In this document: positions 1 to 8,304 of the stretch, in pieces
Layout of the letters: every line of letters begins with the position of its first letter
How positions within the stretch are numbered: the first letter of the stretch is position 1
Origin: Ancrocorticia sp.
GTDB lineage: Bacteria; Actinomycetota; Actinomycetes; Actinomycetales; Actinomycetaceae
NCBI GenBank assembly: GCA_022648165.1
Contig: JALCLX010000005.1
Coordinates: 124,001 to 188,000, forward strand
Length of the DNA: 64,000 bases
Direction of reading: 5' to 3'
Translations under genes and position numbers: made by a program
Notes under the pieces: model-generated
What the model was told of the DNA's origin: nothing
Seen by the model: only the letters and a program-made list of their open reading frames with translations
Databases searched by the model: none

Positions 1-1247
1 CCTTCCGGATCAGGCCCCCAGGACCAGTGGAGAATCGCCGTGACGCCAGTATCCAGGAATCCGAATCCCAAATGGAGCTCGAATGATTGCGGCTCCGCGG
101 GCACCCGCGTTCCGTCAGAGGATCGCCATCCCACCCGGGCGATCAGCGGAATCACTTTGCTTTCGAACTCAGCGCGTTCGCCCGCGGGCACCATCACGCC
201 GCCCTCATGTGAAGAAAGCCGCGACCATTGCAGAGACGCTGGTGCACTCAGTTCGGCCAGATGAATGCCACTGTTGTCTTTCCATGCGATACCGTGCGGT
301 GGCCTCCCAATTCGCACAACCGCCGTCCCCTCCGCAAGGAGTGGATGGCTGAGCTCCGCAGAAACCCGCAGCGATCCGGCGGCGCCGCGTTCGATCGATT
401 CTCCCGATTCTTCTTTGATGACGATATCGGCGCTGGCTCGCTCATCCTCAAGTATCACGGAAGCGAACGTTTTCTCTTCAACCAAGACCACGCCGCAATC
501 GACGATCGATCGCAGAGTAGCCCACAATGCTGGGTTTTCGACGGCGTTAAGCCGCACCTTCGTCACGGCATGATCGAACGGATTTCCAGAAACATACAGT
601 TGCCGCAGCCTGTCTATCGCCTCGACCTGGACGGGATCAGCACCCCACACACTTCGACTCTGAAAACGGTTCCACGCCACATCGGTTGCTACCCAAGCTA
701 ACCGTTTGCCCGGTCGCAGTGGCCTGACCAACACGGCGCCCAACGTGCCAAGCTCTGATCTGCCCCATGACGAAAACCTGTTGAAACCAGCTTGGGAAGA
801 ATCGCGCCGTGGCGGCTCGTATTCAAATCCAAGCGCCAACGACGTCGTGATCTCGGGATATTCGAAGATCCCTCCCAGCGTATCGTGCCAATCGGCAGGC
901 TTAGATGCCTCTTTGCGCGCTTCCATCATCTGTAGAACCAACGCAACCGAATGCTTACAATCAATGCCCACAGGGCACGAACACCAGCCAGCAAAACTGG
1001 TTATAACGCCGGCGCGAGAGATTTCAAAACTCGCCTCCACCGCGTATGTTCGGCCCTCCGCACCGCGCACGTAGCCGCGGAGCCAATGAGACGTACGCGC
1101 ATCATTCTGGCCAGGTAACGGGGCCGGAGCGACCGGGTCGGGAGGAGAGTAGCTTTCCACCATCGCTCGCCCTTGCTGCGCATAAACGAGCCCGCGCGCA
1201 TACGTTTGAGCTCCCACAAAGGCAATGAGTTCGACCGGTCCTTGCAT
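1..1247 (-). CDS. SWIM zinc-finger protein, probable N-terminal part of an SNF2-type helicase (cut by window edge)
   Basis: The minus strand stays open from an ATG at 1247 to the left edge, about 415 codons with no stop, so the gene continues outside the window. The N-terminus (residues 8-30, ending in a TYARGLVYAQQGR-like block) and the zinc-binding pattern Cys89-x-Cys91-x5-Cys97-x-His99 (WCSCPVGIDCKH) form a SWIM domain. In actinobacteria this arrangement normally precedes a Swi2/Snf2 ATPase of about 1,000 residues; the ATPase motifs are not inside the window, so the helicase part is inferred from family architecture. The ATG has only GGAG directly next to it as a possible ribosome site, and an in-frame TTG at 1280 is an alternative start. 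It follows the downstream end of the esterase gene (stop at 1290) on the same strand, with a gap of about 40 bases. Confidence 0.8.
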   Translation of the reverse strand, partial: MQGPVELIAFVGAQTYARGLVYAQQGRAMVESYSPPDPVAPAPLPGQNDARTSHWLRGYVRGAEGRTYAVEASFEISRAGVITSFAGWCSCPVGIDCKHSVALVLQMMEARKEASKPADWHDTLGGIFEYPEITTSLALGFEYEPPRRDSSQAGFNRFSSWGRSELGTLGAVLVRPLRPGKRLAWVATDVAWNRFQSRSVWGADPVQVEAIDRLRQLYVSGNPFDHAVTKVRLNAVENPALWATLRSIVDCGVVLVEEKTFASVILEDERASADIVIKEESGESIERGAAGSLRVSAELSHPLLAEGTAVVRIGRPPHGIAWKDNSGIHLAELSAPASLQWSRLSSHEGGVMVPAGERAEFESKVIPLIARVGWRSSDGTRVPAEPQSFELHLGFGFLDTGVTAILHWSWGPDPE

Positions 1248-1289
1248 GCTCCGAAGTCTACTGCCACCGTCCGTTCTCAAATCTCCAGC

Positions 1290-2921
1290 CTAACTGGGCC
1301 TCCGATACATGCGCTGCTCGCCTTCATCAGTCTGCCCATCAGGAGCTGAAGCCCTCCTCGCGACATCGTAACGATCCATCCGCCGCAACCGGGCCATCGT
1401 CTCATCGCCCTTACCTCGCTCGCCGTAAATTCTACGTTCGTCATACCACGAACTCCACAGCTCTTCTCCACGAATGAACGCCATCCAGTCACCATGCATT
1501 GCGTCGGCCAAAGATTGCGGCGCCGGGCCGCCAAAGAGCTGCGCGACATACGGATGGCTCAGGCAATCAAAAGCAAACGGCACATCCACGCAATGCCCAG
1601 CCAGCGAAATGTCCGGACGGTGCCACGCCCATTCGTAATACCAGGTGGGGGCCTTGTGCGCGCCACACGTGACTCCCGCATCCGGATCAGAAGGTTCCAC
1701 TGGGCGAGCATCATGGCGCGCACGAACCAACGACGCGATGGGAAGATGGAACACTGCGTCGCTCACCACCTGACCCAACGCATACGCCGCCTGACCTTTC
1801 AGCTCCGGGTGGCGGCGCAGGTAGTCCCATGCAATCGGACGGGGAAACCCCAGTTCATGAAGCAATGCCAGCGGTTTCACTCCACGCCACGCGTGAAGCT
1901 TGGACTGGGCAAACGCTGTCATCTCGTTCGTCGTATCGCCGATAAATAGCGGTATGCCGGCGCCAACGCCGCCGGAAACTGCGCCGTCAAGTGAGCGCGA
2001 GACGACGTCGTCGCCAATCACAGGGCCCCACGTAATAGTTGAGAGACTACCAGTTTCACGCAAGGCTCGAATTGCCCGAACGGCCTGGTGAGGATCATCA
2101 GGAATTGACGGAGGCATATCAAGTGCGATGCGAGCGTGATACATCTGTTCTTCGGTGAGCGTGCGGAATCCGGCGAGATCCGGCGGGCACGCCGCCTGCT
2201 TGGCAAAAGCTTCGGCAGCCGCGCGCGCCCCATCTTCCTCAATGAAGAAGCCGCCAGGAGATTGTGCAATAACTCTGGCGAAAAGCCCTGTGGCGCGTGG
2301 AGAGACGAGTAGAGCTAGTGCCGAATTCCCACCCGCGCTCTGACCGCCGATCGTGACATTGCCTGGATCGCCACCAAAAGCTGCGATGTTATCGCGCACC
2401 CATTCAAGAGCCATGATTTGGTCAAGCAACCCGCGATTCGTCGGCGCATCCGAATCGGAAACGTACCCAAACCCGTCAAACCCCAGCCGGTAAGAAATTG
2501 AAACAGTGACGGCGCCGTCGCGGTTGAATGCCTGTCCGTCATACCACGGGCTCGCCGGTGAACCCGCCACAAAACCGCCGCCATGGATCCATACCAAAAC
2601 AGGTAGCCCCGCGCTGCGGTCTCCCGGGCGAGGCGTGAAGACATTGAGCAGCAGCGTCTCGTCTCCCGGAATACTCGGTTCTGGTATCGCCGTCACTCCT
2701 TTGAACCCATGCCGCTGTGGCGTCGGGCCATACTCAGTTGCCGTGCGCGAATCGAAACGCGCACGCCGAACCGGAGCCATAAATCGCAATGCCCCCACAG
2801 GAGCCTCCGCGAACGGTATGCCCAAAAACGCGTAGGATACATATTTTTCCCCATGAGGCGACACGAGCACTCTCTCTCGTCCCCGCACCTCACCACACGG
2901 AGCATCCACCACCGCTTCCAT
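1290..2921 (-). CDS. Type-B carboxylesterase / para-nitrobenzyl esterase family
   Basis: A 543-residue alpha/beta hydrolase of the carboxylesterase type-B family, of normal full length. The oxyanion motif HGGGF lies at residues 113-117. The nucleophile elbow GGQSAGG puts the catalytic serine at residue 195. A later GDTTNEM block supplies the probable acidic residue, and GHCVDVPFAFD the probable histidine. There is no signal peptide, so it is expected in the cytoplasm, hydrolysing carboxylic esters; the natural substrate cannot be read from the sequence. The start at 2921 (MEAVVDAPCGEVRG) matches where family members begin; a purine-rich GAGAGAAAG lies about 13 bases upstream. It is transcribed toward the SWIM gene and away from the holin-like pair. 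Confidence 0.88.
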   Translation of the reverse strand: MEAVVDAPCGEVRGRERVLVSPHGEKYVSYAFLGIPFAEAPVGALRFMAPVRRARFDSRTATEYGPTPQRHGFKGVTAIPEPSIPGDETLLLNVFTPRPGDRSAGLPVLVWIHGGGFVAGSPASPWYDGQAFNRDGAVTVSISYRLGFDGFGYVSDSDAPTNRGLLDQIMALEWVRDNIAAFGGDPGNVTIGGQSAGGNSALALLVSPRATGLFARVIAQSPGGFFIEEDGARAAAEAFAKQAACPPDLAGFRTLTEEQMYHARIALDMPPSIPDDPHQAVRAIRALRETGSLSTITWGPVIGDDVVSRSLDGAVSGGVGAGIPLFIGDTTNEMTAFAQSKLHAWRGVKPLALLHELGFPRPIAWDYLRRHPELKGQAAYALGQVVSDAVFHLPIASLVRARHDARPVEPSDPDAGVTCGAHKAPTWYYEWAWHRPDISLAGHCVDVPFAFDCLSHPYVAQLFGGPAPQSLADAMHGDWMAFIRGEELWSSWYDERRIYGERGKGDETMARLRRMDRYDVARRASAPDGQTDEGEQRMYRRPS

Positions 2922-3245
2922 AGCCAGTCACCGCTTTCTCTCACCGTCAACGCGTCGGTAACTCACACCTGTTTGCATTGTCTCCTCAAACAAATACTGT
3001 TGCTCCCACGAAGCTAACCGTTCATTCGCCGTACAACGGAACCAGGCTGACCACAATGCGTGCTATTTTTCCACCCTACATTTTGATTCGGCAGAATGAA
3101 CACACATGGTGATTCGGAAAGACAACAGCGGTGGCATACTATGCCCAGTATCATCTTCATAAATCCACTCGCACGAAACACGGACTTGAACGACAATAGA
3201 AGATAGCCCGCCACGATCGTGGCACACACAAAGGAGTACGGTAAC
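2922..3245. other. Intergenic region between divergent esterase and holin-like genes
   Basis: This stretch of about 320 bases has no convincing coding frame. It must hold promoters for the leftward esterase and the rightward envelope pair. The only structure I see is a 13-bp palindrome GGCATACTATGCC at 3133-3145, and an AAGGAG ribosome site at 3231-3236 that fixes the start of the next gene. Confidence 0.5.
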
Positions 3246-3656
3246 GTGGAAGACGCGGAACGGACGGCCCCGTCCAAAGAGAAGACGATTGGTGAACTGA
3301 TCGCGAAACTCTCTGAGCAGCTTTCATCGCTTGTCCGCGATGAAATTGAGCTCACGATAGAGAATCTCAAGGCCAAGGTCACCAAGATCGGCTCAGGTGG
3401 CATTCTCGCTATTGTTGCCGCTGTGCTGGCGGTGTTCGTTCTCACCTTCCTTTTGCTGGCCGGTGTAGCGGGCTTCGCCCAAGTTATGCCATGGTGGGCG
3501 GCGTTCCTAGTCATGGCGGCGATACTGCTTGTCATCGCGCTCATTCTGCTCGCCATCGCCGGGCTGCTCATCAAAGCTTCCAAAAAACACAAGGTTGATC
3601 CCAAAGGGGCAATTGAAAAGGACGTCGCCGCTTTCAAGAAGGGAATGGGTAAATGA
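3246..3656 (+). CDS. Phage-holin-like membrane protein (holin-X / DUF1469 family)
   Basis: The protein has 136 residues from the GTG at 3246. I chose this start, not the in-frame GTG at 3219, because AAGGAG at 3231-3236 is spaced nine bases ahead of it. A charged, helical N-terminal half (ERTAPSKEKTIGELIAKLSE) is followed by two long hydrophobic segments around residues 51-77 and 82-107 and a lysine-rich tail, the pattern of the actinobacterial Holin-X/DUF1469 family. Despite the family name these are chromosomal membrane proteins and nothing nearby suggests a prophage. The next gene overlaps its stop (ATGA), so the two are translated together. The cellular role is unknown. Confidence 0.78.
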   Translation: MEDAERTAPSKEKTIGELIAKLSEQLSSLVRDEIELTIENLKAKVTKIGSGGILAIVAAVLAVFVLTFLLLAGVAGFAQVMPWWAAFLVMAAILLVIALILLAIAGLLIKASKKHKVDPKGAIEKDVAAFKKGMGK

Positions 3657-4027
3657 GCGCAGAAGAAACAACGTCGGAAGAAAACATCCGGTCGCCACAA
3701 CAGATCGAACACGACATTGCTCAGACACGCGAGCAATTGACGTCCGTCGTCGACGAGTTGGCTGCCCGGCTCGATCCAATGACCTTGGCCGGGAATGCCA
3801 CGGACCAAGCAAAAGCAAAAGCCACAGAATTCGCCCAGACGGCGAAAGAAACCGCCGGGAACTACGCGGAACTCGCCGGCGAATTTGCGAAGGATTTCGC
3901 GGAGAAAGTTCGCGAGACAGTGGACGATGCCAAATCGGGCGATCAGCAAGCGCTGGGTATTCTCGCTGGTTCTGCCGCCGCGATCGCCGGCACTTTGGCT
4001 TTAGCAATCCGCCACAAGTTCAAGTGA
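3653..4027 (+). CDS. DUF3618 family protein
   Basis: This 124-residue protein starts inside the stop of the holin-like gene (ATGA at 3653-3656). The segment QQIEHDIAQTREQLTSVVDE near residues 20-40 is the signature of DUF3618, which commonly sits beside DUF1469 proteins in actinobacteria. A long Ala/Glu/Lys-rich amphipathic helix follows, and one hydrophobic segment near residues 101-120 (ILAGSAAAIAGTLALAI) probably anchors it in the membrane with the coiled part in the cytoplasm. Function is unknown; the pairing suggests a cell-envelope role. Confidence 0.82.
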   Translation: MSAEETTSEENIRSPQQIEHDIAQTREQLTSVVDELAARLDPMTLAGNATDQAKAKATEFAQTAKETAGNYAELAGEFAKDFAEKVRETVDDAKSGDQQALGILAGSAAAIAGTLALAIRHKFK

Positions 4028-4163
4028 CTCTATAAACGTCGCACGTGCCATAGTGGCCTGCGTAGAATTCGATAGGCTGTTCGCGGTAAGGTATCCCACG
4101 TATAGATACGCCCATGGGGAGGCAAGGCGCGCTTCCCCACGATGAGACGAAGGGGGTCGAGCC

Positions 4164-4385
4164 ATGGGGCGCGGCCGTCAAAAGGCTAAGCAGCGTAAGG
4201 TAGCCCGGGATCTCAAGTACTACACTCCCGATACCGATTATCAGGCTCTGGAACGGGAGCTGCGGGCTCAGCAGAAGCGCTCCAACGAAGCCGATGACGA
4301 CGATGAATATTACGAAGTCCCGCCGGCAATTGACGACTGGGACGATTACGACGACAAGTCATCGCGTCAGAATCGGCGTCACTAG
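4164..4385 (+). CDS. DUF3073 family small protein
   Basis: A 73-residue protein with the conserved DUF3073 opening (MGRGRQKAKQRKVARDLKYY) and an acidic, aspartate-rich C-terminal half. The family is almost confined to actinobacteria and has no established function; the basic head and acidic tail suggest nucleic-acid contact, which is inference. AAGGGGG lies eight bases ahead of the ATG. It is monocistronic: a strong hairpin terminator begins ten bases after the stop codon. Confidence 0.88.
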   Translation: MGRGRQKAKQRKVARDLKYYTPDTDYQALERELRAQQKRSNEADDDDEYYEVPPAIDDWDDYDDKSSRQNRRH

Positions 4386-4394
4386 CTAAAGACG

Positions 4395-4431
4395 ATGAGT
4401 GTGGGGGCACATCATGTGTCCCCACACTCAT
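4395..4431 (+). terminator. Hairpin terminator after the DUF3073 gene
   Basis: A nearly perfect inverted repeat, arms ATGAGTGTGGGG and CCCCACACTCAT around a short loop, lies ten bases past the DUF3073 stop. It is followed by TATTTAA, so it fits an intrinsic terminator with a weak U tract. Confidence 0.72.
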
Positions 4432-4457
4432 ATTTAACGCATGTATTTAACACATGC

Positions 4458-4641
4458 GGTGAGCCCCGGTTCGCGTAAGTACTACATACGCTGACCCCCC
4501 GGTTCACGTAGTAATGCGGAGCCCACCGGAGTCGCCGTCTTTTGAATCGCCGGGTGAGCCCCGGTTCGCGTAGTACAGGGACGGGACGCGGCCGAAGGCT
4601 GGGGCGGTGATCTGCCCGGTTAGCTCAATACAGGGACGGGT
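4458..4641. repeat. Cluster of degenerate direct repeats
   Basis: The 20-mer GGTGAGCCCCGGTTCGCGTA occurs at 4458-4477 and again at 4553-4572, with a diverged third copy (CTGACCCCCCGGTTCACGTA) at 4491-4510. A second short motif, TACAGGGACGGG, occurs at about 4574 and 4630. No coding frame explains them. They sit directly upstream of a deleted HerA-like gene and may be debris from the rearrangement. Confidence 0.6.
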
Positions 4642-4693
4642 CCCAGTTGCGGAACTGGCTACGGGACCAAGCCTGTTGCAGGCCCGCCTTCCC

Positions 4694-4787
4694 AGTGCTT
4701 TTTCTAGCTGAAAAGTGCTTTTTCTAGCTGAGATTGGTAAAAGCCCAGGAGCCAATGCCACTTAGCCCGTTCTCAGCTAGAAAAAGC
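4694..4787. repeat. Tandem 18-bp repeat with a distant inverted copy
   Basis: AGTGCTTTTTCTAGCTGA is present twice in direct orientation, at 4694-4711 and 4714-4731. The second copy extends into a 17-bp perfect inverted match, GCTTTTTCTAGCTGAGA (4717-4733) against TCTCAGCTAGAAAAAGC (4771-4787), with a 37-base loop. It could be a regulatory or recombination site, or a decayed mobile element end; no transposase is nearby. Confidence 0.6.
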
Positions 4788-4860
4788 CACCCATGCCAAA
4801 CGCCAAACCAGCCGTAGCAACTCCACCGAGCCGCAACAACTCCACACGCCCCAAGCGAAC

Positions 4861-5691
4861 TTGTCCCGCCTCAACGGACCTGTTGCGCCGAACTCGCCGG
4901 CAACTGCAGGAGTGATCCTACGAAGTCTCACCGTGCTAGAAGCCCACGGAGGCGACGCATTCTTCGGAATGCCAGGATTCGATACAGCCGACTTACTCCG
5001 CGTCACGGATGGACAGGGAATTATCTCCCTGCTTCAGGCTGGCGATATCACGCAAACGCCCAAGGACATCCCCTCCGACGTCTTGGCACAGCTCGGCTCC
5101 CGTATCCAACACGCACTGCGCGCTGCAACCCCAGACGATCAGAAGAAACTCAAGCAAACTGTGGCAACATTCCCTGCAACCGAACTGGACCTGGCAGAAG
5201 TGATCACGAATCTTGGGACAGGAGAGGCCGTGGTTACCGTACTAGCGCCAGACGGGCGGCCCACCCCCGCCGCTCCGTTCAGGTTGTGGGCGCCCGCATC
5301 GACGATGGGACCGGCAACTGGCGAAACTCTTGCCCACATTGCCGCCGCGTCACCGCTTTTGCCCGCATACGCAACAAGCGTCAACCCGCAGTCCGCTGAA
5401 GAAAAACTCGCAACCCAGGCGGCGCAGCGAGAAGCCCAAAAGACGCAAGCAGAAGCTCAGAAAGCCGAAAAAGCCGCAGAAGGAGCAGCGGAGAAGGCCG
5501 CACGGCAGGCCTACGCAGCCGCGCTCGCGCAACAAGAGCGAGAGCTAAAAGCAGAAAAAAGAGCAGCGCAGAGGGAAGCTGATCGCCGGAGCAAGGCAAT
5601 CAACAGCGCTCTGACGTCGCTACTGCGCTCCGCTTCCTCGCAGTTGGGCCGCGAAATTACGCGATCGATCTTCGGCACGCGACGCCGCTAG
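4861..5691 (+). pseudogene. Remnant of a HerA-like (DUF853) ATPase gene lacking its P-loop
   Basis: The open frame reads 276 residues but aligns, from family knowledge, only with separate pieces of the roughly 500-residue DUF853 HerA-like ATPases. One piece is the segment before the Walker B region (SPATAGVILRSL, then FFGMPGFDTADLLRV). A jump near residue 67 leads straight to the region after it (DIPSDVLAQLGSRIQHALRA). The rest runs through LGTGEAVVTVL to the family's basic, Ala/Lys-rich coiled tail ending LGREITRSIFGTRRR. The N-terminal third with Walker A and the block with Walker B are missing. The only in-frame start is a TTG at 4861 without a ribosome site. I read it as a decayed gene; a domesticated non-ATPase protein is possible. 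Confidence 0.7.
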
Positions 5692-5757
5692 CCCGCACCG
5701 GCCCCGCGCCCACAAACACCGGCCCCGCGCCACAGCCAGAAGCGATCAATTCCGTAC

Positions 5758-6432
5758 ATGAATGCGTTTGATGCACCACACCGTGGCTCAGCTGTGCCAA
5801 AAGCCCGCGGCTCGGCTACCGTTGGATATGTGAATGAATCGGAACAGACACCGCGTGCGCAATATCGGCGCCGTCTCTTGCAACGGCAATCCGCGATTTT
5901 CGGTACCCTCGTGGCGATCATGGGTGTGCTGCTGATTCTGTCGATGTTGTTTTGGACGGGCGCGTTGCCGTTCCCATGGGATCGTGATTTCTCAGAAACT
6001 TCGGACCCCAATGTCGTCATCACTCCATGCATTGCCAAGGGGACAAAGGCTGTGGATCTGACAACGATTAACGCAGATGTCTACAACTCGACAAGCCGAA
6101 CTGGCATTGCTGCAGAGGCTGGAAAAGAGTTGTCCGATCTGGGCGTGCAAGTCGGCGAAACTGACAACTGGAGCGGTTCCTCTCTCCAGGAATCTGCACG
6201 CATTCGCACTGGTCCTGACGGCATCGCAAGCGCATACACGCTCGCCCTTTATATCCCGGACGCGGTTATTCAGTACGACAGCGACATGACTGGTGCATCC
6301 TTGGACGTGATCCTCGGCGTGGAATGGGATGGCCTGTCGAGCGCGAAATCCGTCAAAGAGGCGAATCCCACTGGCACGCTCACCTCAATCGATGGCTGCG
6401 AGAACGTTGGCCCAACTGCTGGCGAAGACTAA
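5758..6432 (+). CDS. Membrane-anchored LytR C-terminal domain protein
   Basis: A 224-residue protein with a short cytoplasmic head, one transmembrane segment around residues 50-70 (FGTLVAIMGVLLILSMLFW) and an outside domain that fits the LytR_C fold (VDLTTINADVYNSTSRTGIA, then LGVQVG). LytR_C proteins are envelope-associated, but their reaction is not defined and this protein lacks the LCP catalytic domain. The true start may be GTG 5830 or ATG 5836 instead of ATG 5758, since none has a strong ribosome site. It meets the ASCH gene tail to tail with a four-base overlap. Confidence 0.72.
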   Translation: MNAFDAPHRGSAVPKARGSATVGYVNESEQTPRAQYRRRLLQRQSAIFGTLVAIMGVLLILSMLFWTGALPFPWDRDFSETSDPNVVITPCIAKGTKAVDLTTINADVYNSTSRTGIAAEAGKELSDLGVQVGETDNWSGSSLQESARIRTGPDGIASAYTLALYIPDAVIQYDSDMTGASLDVILGVEWDGLSSAKSVKEANPTGTLTSIDGCENVGPTAGED

Positions 6433-6965
6433 CGTTTGGGGATGTCCGGAGCGCAATACAGCGTTTCAAAGTATTCGACGACGACGTCGCCGTGCGGGTT
6501 GAACGTCAATCCAAGCGTGGCGCACTCATCACGAAAAAACTGTTCGTGGGTGTCTAGCCATTCTTCGAATGTCCCTTCACCTTCGGCTTGCGCAACATCG
6601 GGCCCGACATCGTCGAAGGGAATGTATCGAATCGCGGTTTCTCGGATAAGGGCGCGCGGATTGCCCTGACCGTCGCAGAGGATTGCGAGCTCGCCAACGC
6701 GTGGCAGCGGTATTGCCTCACGCTCGAACGAATCGAACCACCCAGAGGTTGCCGTCTTCACTCCATCGCACACAAGTTGGCACAGCCTATCCGCCTGCTC
6801 GCGGGTGGCGCCAAAAGAAAACGTGGGTGGCCGCAACGACGAGGAATCGTCCTGCCCCACGACCACCTCAAGCGGGTTTAGCCTTCCCACTGTGCGCGCG
6901 CGAATCCAAAAGGCTTCGACATCCAGGTCTGACGGTTCGCGCGGCGGTTCAGACGCATCATTCAT
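6429..6965 (-). CDS. ASCH domain protein
   Basis: This protein has 178 residues from the ATG at 6965 (a GTG two codons upstream is the alternative). The central part, with GATREQADRLCQLVCDGVKTA, then a GWFDSFE-like block, PRVGELAILCDGQG and IRETAIRYIPFDDV, follows the ASCH pattern, a PUA-like RNA-binding fold. The C-terminal EEWLDTHEQFFRDECATLG region is typical of this subgroup. No enzymatic residue can be claimed. The start lies within the end of the upstream gene, so the two are probably cotranscribed and translationally coupled. Confidence 0.75.
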   Translation of the reverse strand: MNDASEPPREPSDLDVEAFWIRARTVGRLNPLEVVVGQDDSSSLRPPTFSFGATREQADRLCQLVCDGVKTATSGWFDSFEREAIPLPRVGELAILCDGQGNPRALIRETAIRYIPFDDVGPDVAQAEGEGTFEEWLDTHEQFFRDECATLGLTFNPHGDVVVEYFETLYCAPDIPKR

Positions 6966-8298
6966 GTGCACTGCTTTCGGGGCGCGAGGAGAGGCCCTCG
7001 TTCTCTAATGCGGCTTGGATCCACTGAGTGATGAGGATGCGCGTGCCGGCGTTGATGGTAAGTGCGCTACCCGCAATCATCAAAAGCTTGGGGCCACGGC
7101 CCTTCCATTTGTGCGCTCCGAGAGTAAAAAGCAGCACACCGATTCCGGCTTCAACGGAAGCAACCACTTCCAACGCCCGCGGATGATCCAAGAAAAGCTT
7201 TCGATACAGTTTCCAGAAGTGTGGGCCTGCGCGCCCCGAACCTGACACTTCATAGGCCACAGTGGATTGTAAGCGCCGCGGCAACGGCTTTGGCTCGAAG
7301 ACTTTTGCATCCGGAATAAGCCGAGCCTCTAAAAGGCCTTCCAAGCAATCAGCCACTTCTGGAGCAAATTTCATCGCCTCGATTACTCCCCGGCATGCTG
7401 TATCCGGGGCTCCTAGCAAAGCGGAACGAAGTTTCGCTGCGTCGGCGTCGGGCAAATCCGCGCATATACGGGTGACGAATGCTCCCGCGCCCAGTTGTTC
7501 CTCAGCAAAGGCATACGCTGCGGGATTGGACTCCACCCACGGGACAAGCGGCAATTCTCCTTGCCACGCCCATGAACGGCGGACGTAGTTTTGCCACACG
7601 GACAAAACGGGGGGCTCTACACCTGTTGGATCGCTCGACAGCTCAATGCTGAATCCGGATGCAAAAATACTAGAGCGCTCCGGCAGTTTCACGTCTGCTA
7701 CAAGGGCGACGGCGCCACCGCGCTGCACCACGGCTACCGGATGGCCAACTGCAGCAGCTACGCTTGGCACTTCGGATAGTGCGACTCTGGAGATCTGGAG
7801 CATTGGACCGTCGAAGAATTCGGGAATGATCCCCTGGCCGCCGTCGGTCTCTTCTTCCTGAGTCCCCGCATCCGCAGGCACATCGGCTCCTGATGGCGTA
7901 CCCTCAGCGTTCGCTCCTCCTGTGCCGTTCTCGAGAGCCGCATCGCTTTCAAGAGGTGCATCCATGGTGACGTCCACTTCACCCAGATCGATGTTGCCCC
8001 AAGCGACTTCGCCGCCGATGTCGATTTCCACTTTGCGGAGCTCTTTGTCCATCGTTTCGACTAGCTCCGCAAGGCTGAACCCGGGCACCACGTGTGCTGG
8101 AGTATCCTCCGTGGCGTCTTGCAGCACAGCCACGCGCTTGCGCCGCCCTGTGATTGCAACTTCCACCTGATAGACGTCGTCGCTCACGTCACCCCGCGCA
8201 ACGACCTTGTGGCGCGCAAAGAATTCTTCGATGTCAGCAACAGATGCGAGCTGGGTATCGAAGCGAACAATCTCTCCTGATACAGGGCGCCATGTCAT
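6958..8298 (-). CDS. Unknown 446-residue protein with C-terminal membrane segments
   Basis: I do not recognise this family. Residues 1-100 look like a compact folded domain (VSGEIVRFDTQLASVADIEE). An acidic Gly/Asp/Glu/Thr-rich linker follows at about 100-165, then a hydrophobic-patterned domain. Two C-terminal hydrophobic segments (around 385-430, containing VEAGIGVLLFTLGAH and LLMIAGSALTINAGTRI) suggest anchoring in the membrane. It lies six bases downstream of rlmB on the same strand and overlaps the ASCH gene, so it belongs to the cysS-rlmB transcription unit. No catalytic motif is visible. Confidence 0.62.
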   Translation of the reverse strand: MTWRPVSGEIVRFDTQLASVADIEEFFARHKVVARGDVSDDVYQVEVAITGRRKRVAVLQDATEDTPAHVVPGFSLAELVETMDKELRKVEIDIGGEVAWGNIDLGEVDVTMDAPLESDAALENGTGGANAEGTPSGADVPADAGTQEEETDGGQGIIPEFFDGPMLQISRVALSEVPSVAAAVGHPVAVVQRGGAVALVADVKLPERSSIFASGFSIELSSDPTGVEPPVLSVWQNYVRRSWAWQGELPLVPWVESNPAAYAFAEEQLGAGAFVTRICADLPDADAAKLRSALLGAPDTACRGVIEAMKFAPEVADCLEGLLEARLIPDAKVFEPKPLPRRLQSTVAYEVSGSGRAGPHFWKLYRKLFLDHPRALEVVASVEAGIGVLLFTLGAHKWKGRGPKLLMIAGSALTINAGTRILITQWIQAALENEGLSSRPESSAHE

Positions 8299-8304
8299 GT
8301 GCGG

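Noticed and set aside
3014..3949. Long minus-strand open frame (311 codons)
   Set aside because: It is antisense to the holin-like and DUF3618 genes, both of which have family matches, ribosome sites and ATGA coupling.
3246..4027. Prophage or phage lysis cassette
   Set aside because: The holin-like family is a widespread chromosomal envelope protein in actinobacteria and no phage gene lies nearby.
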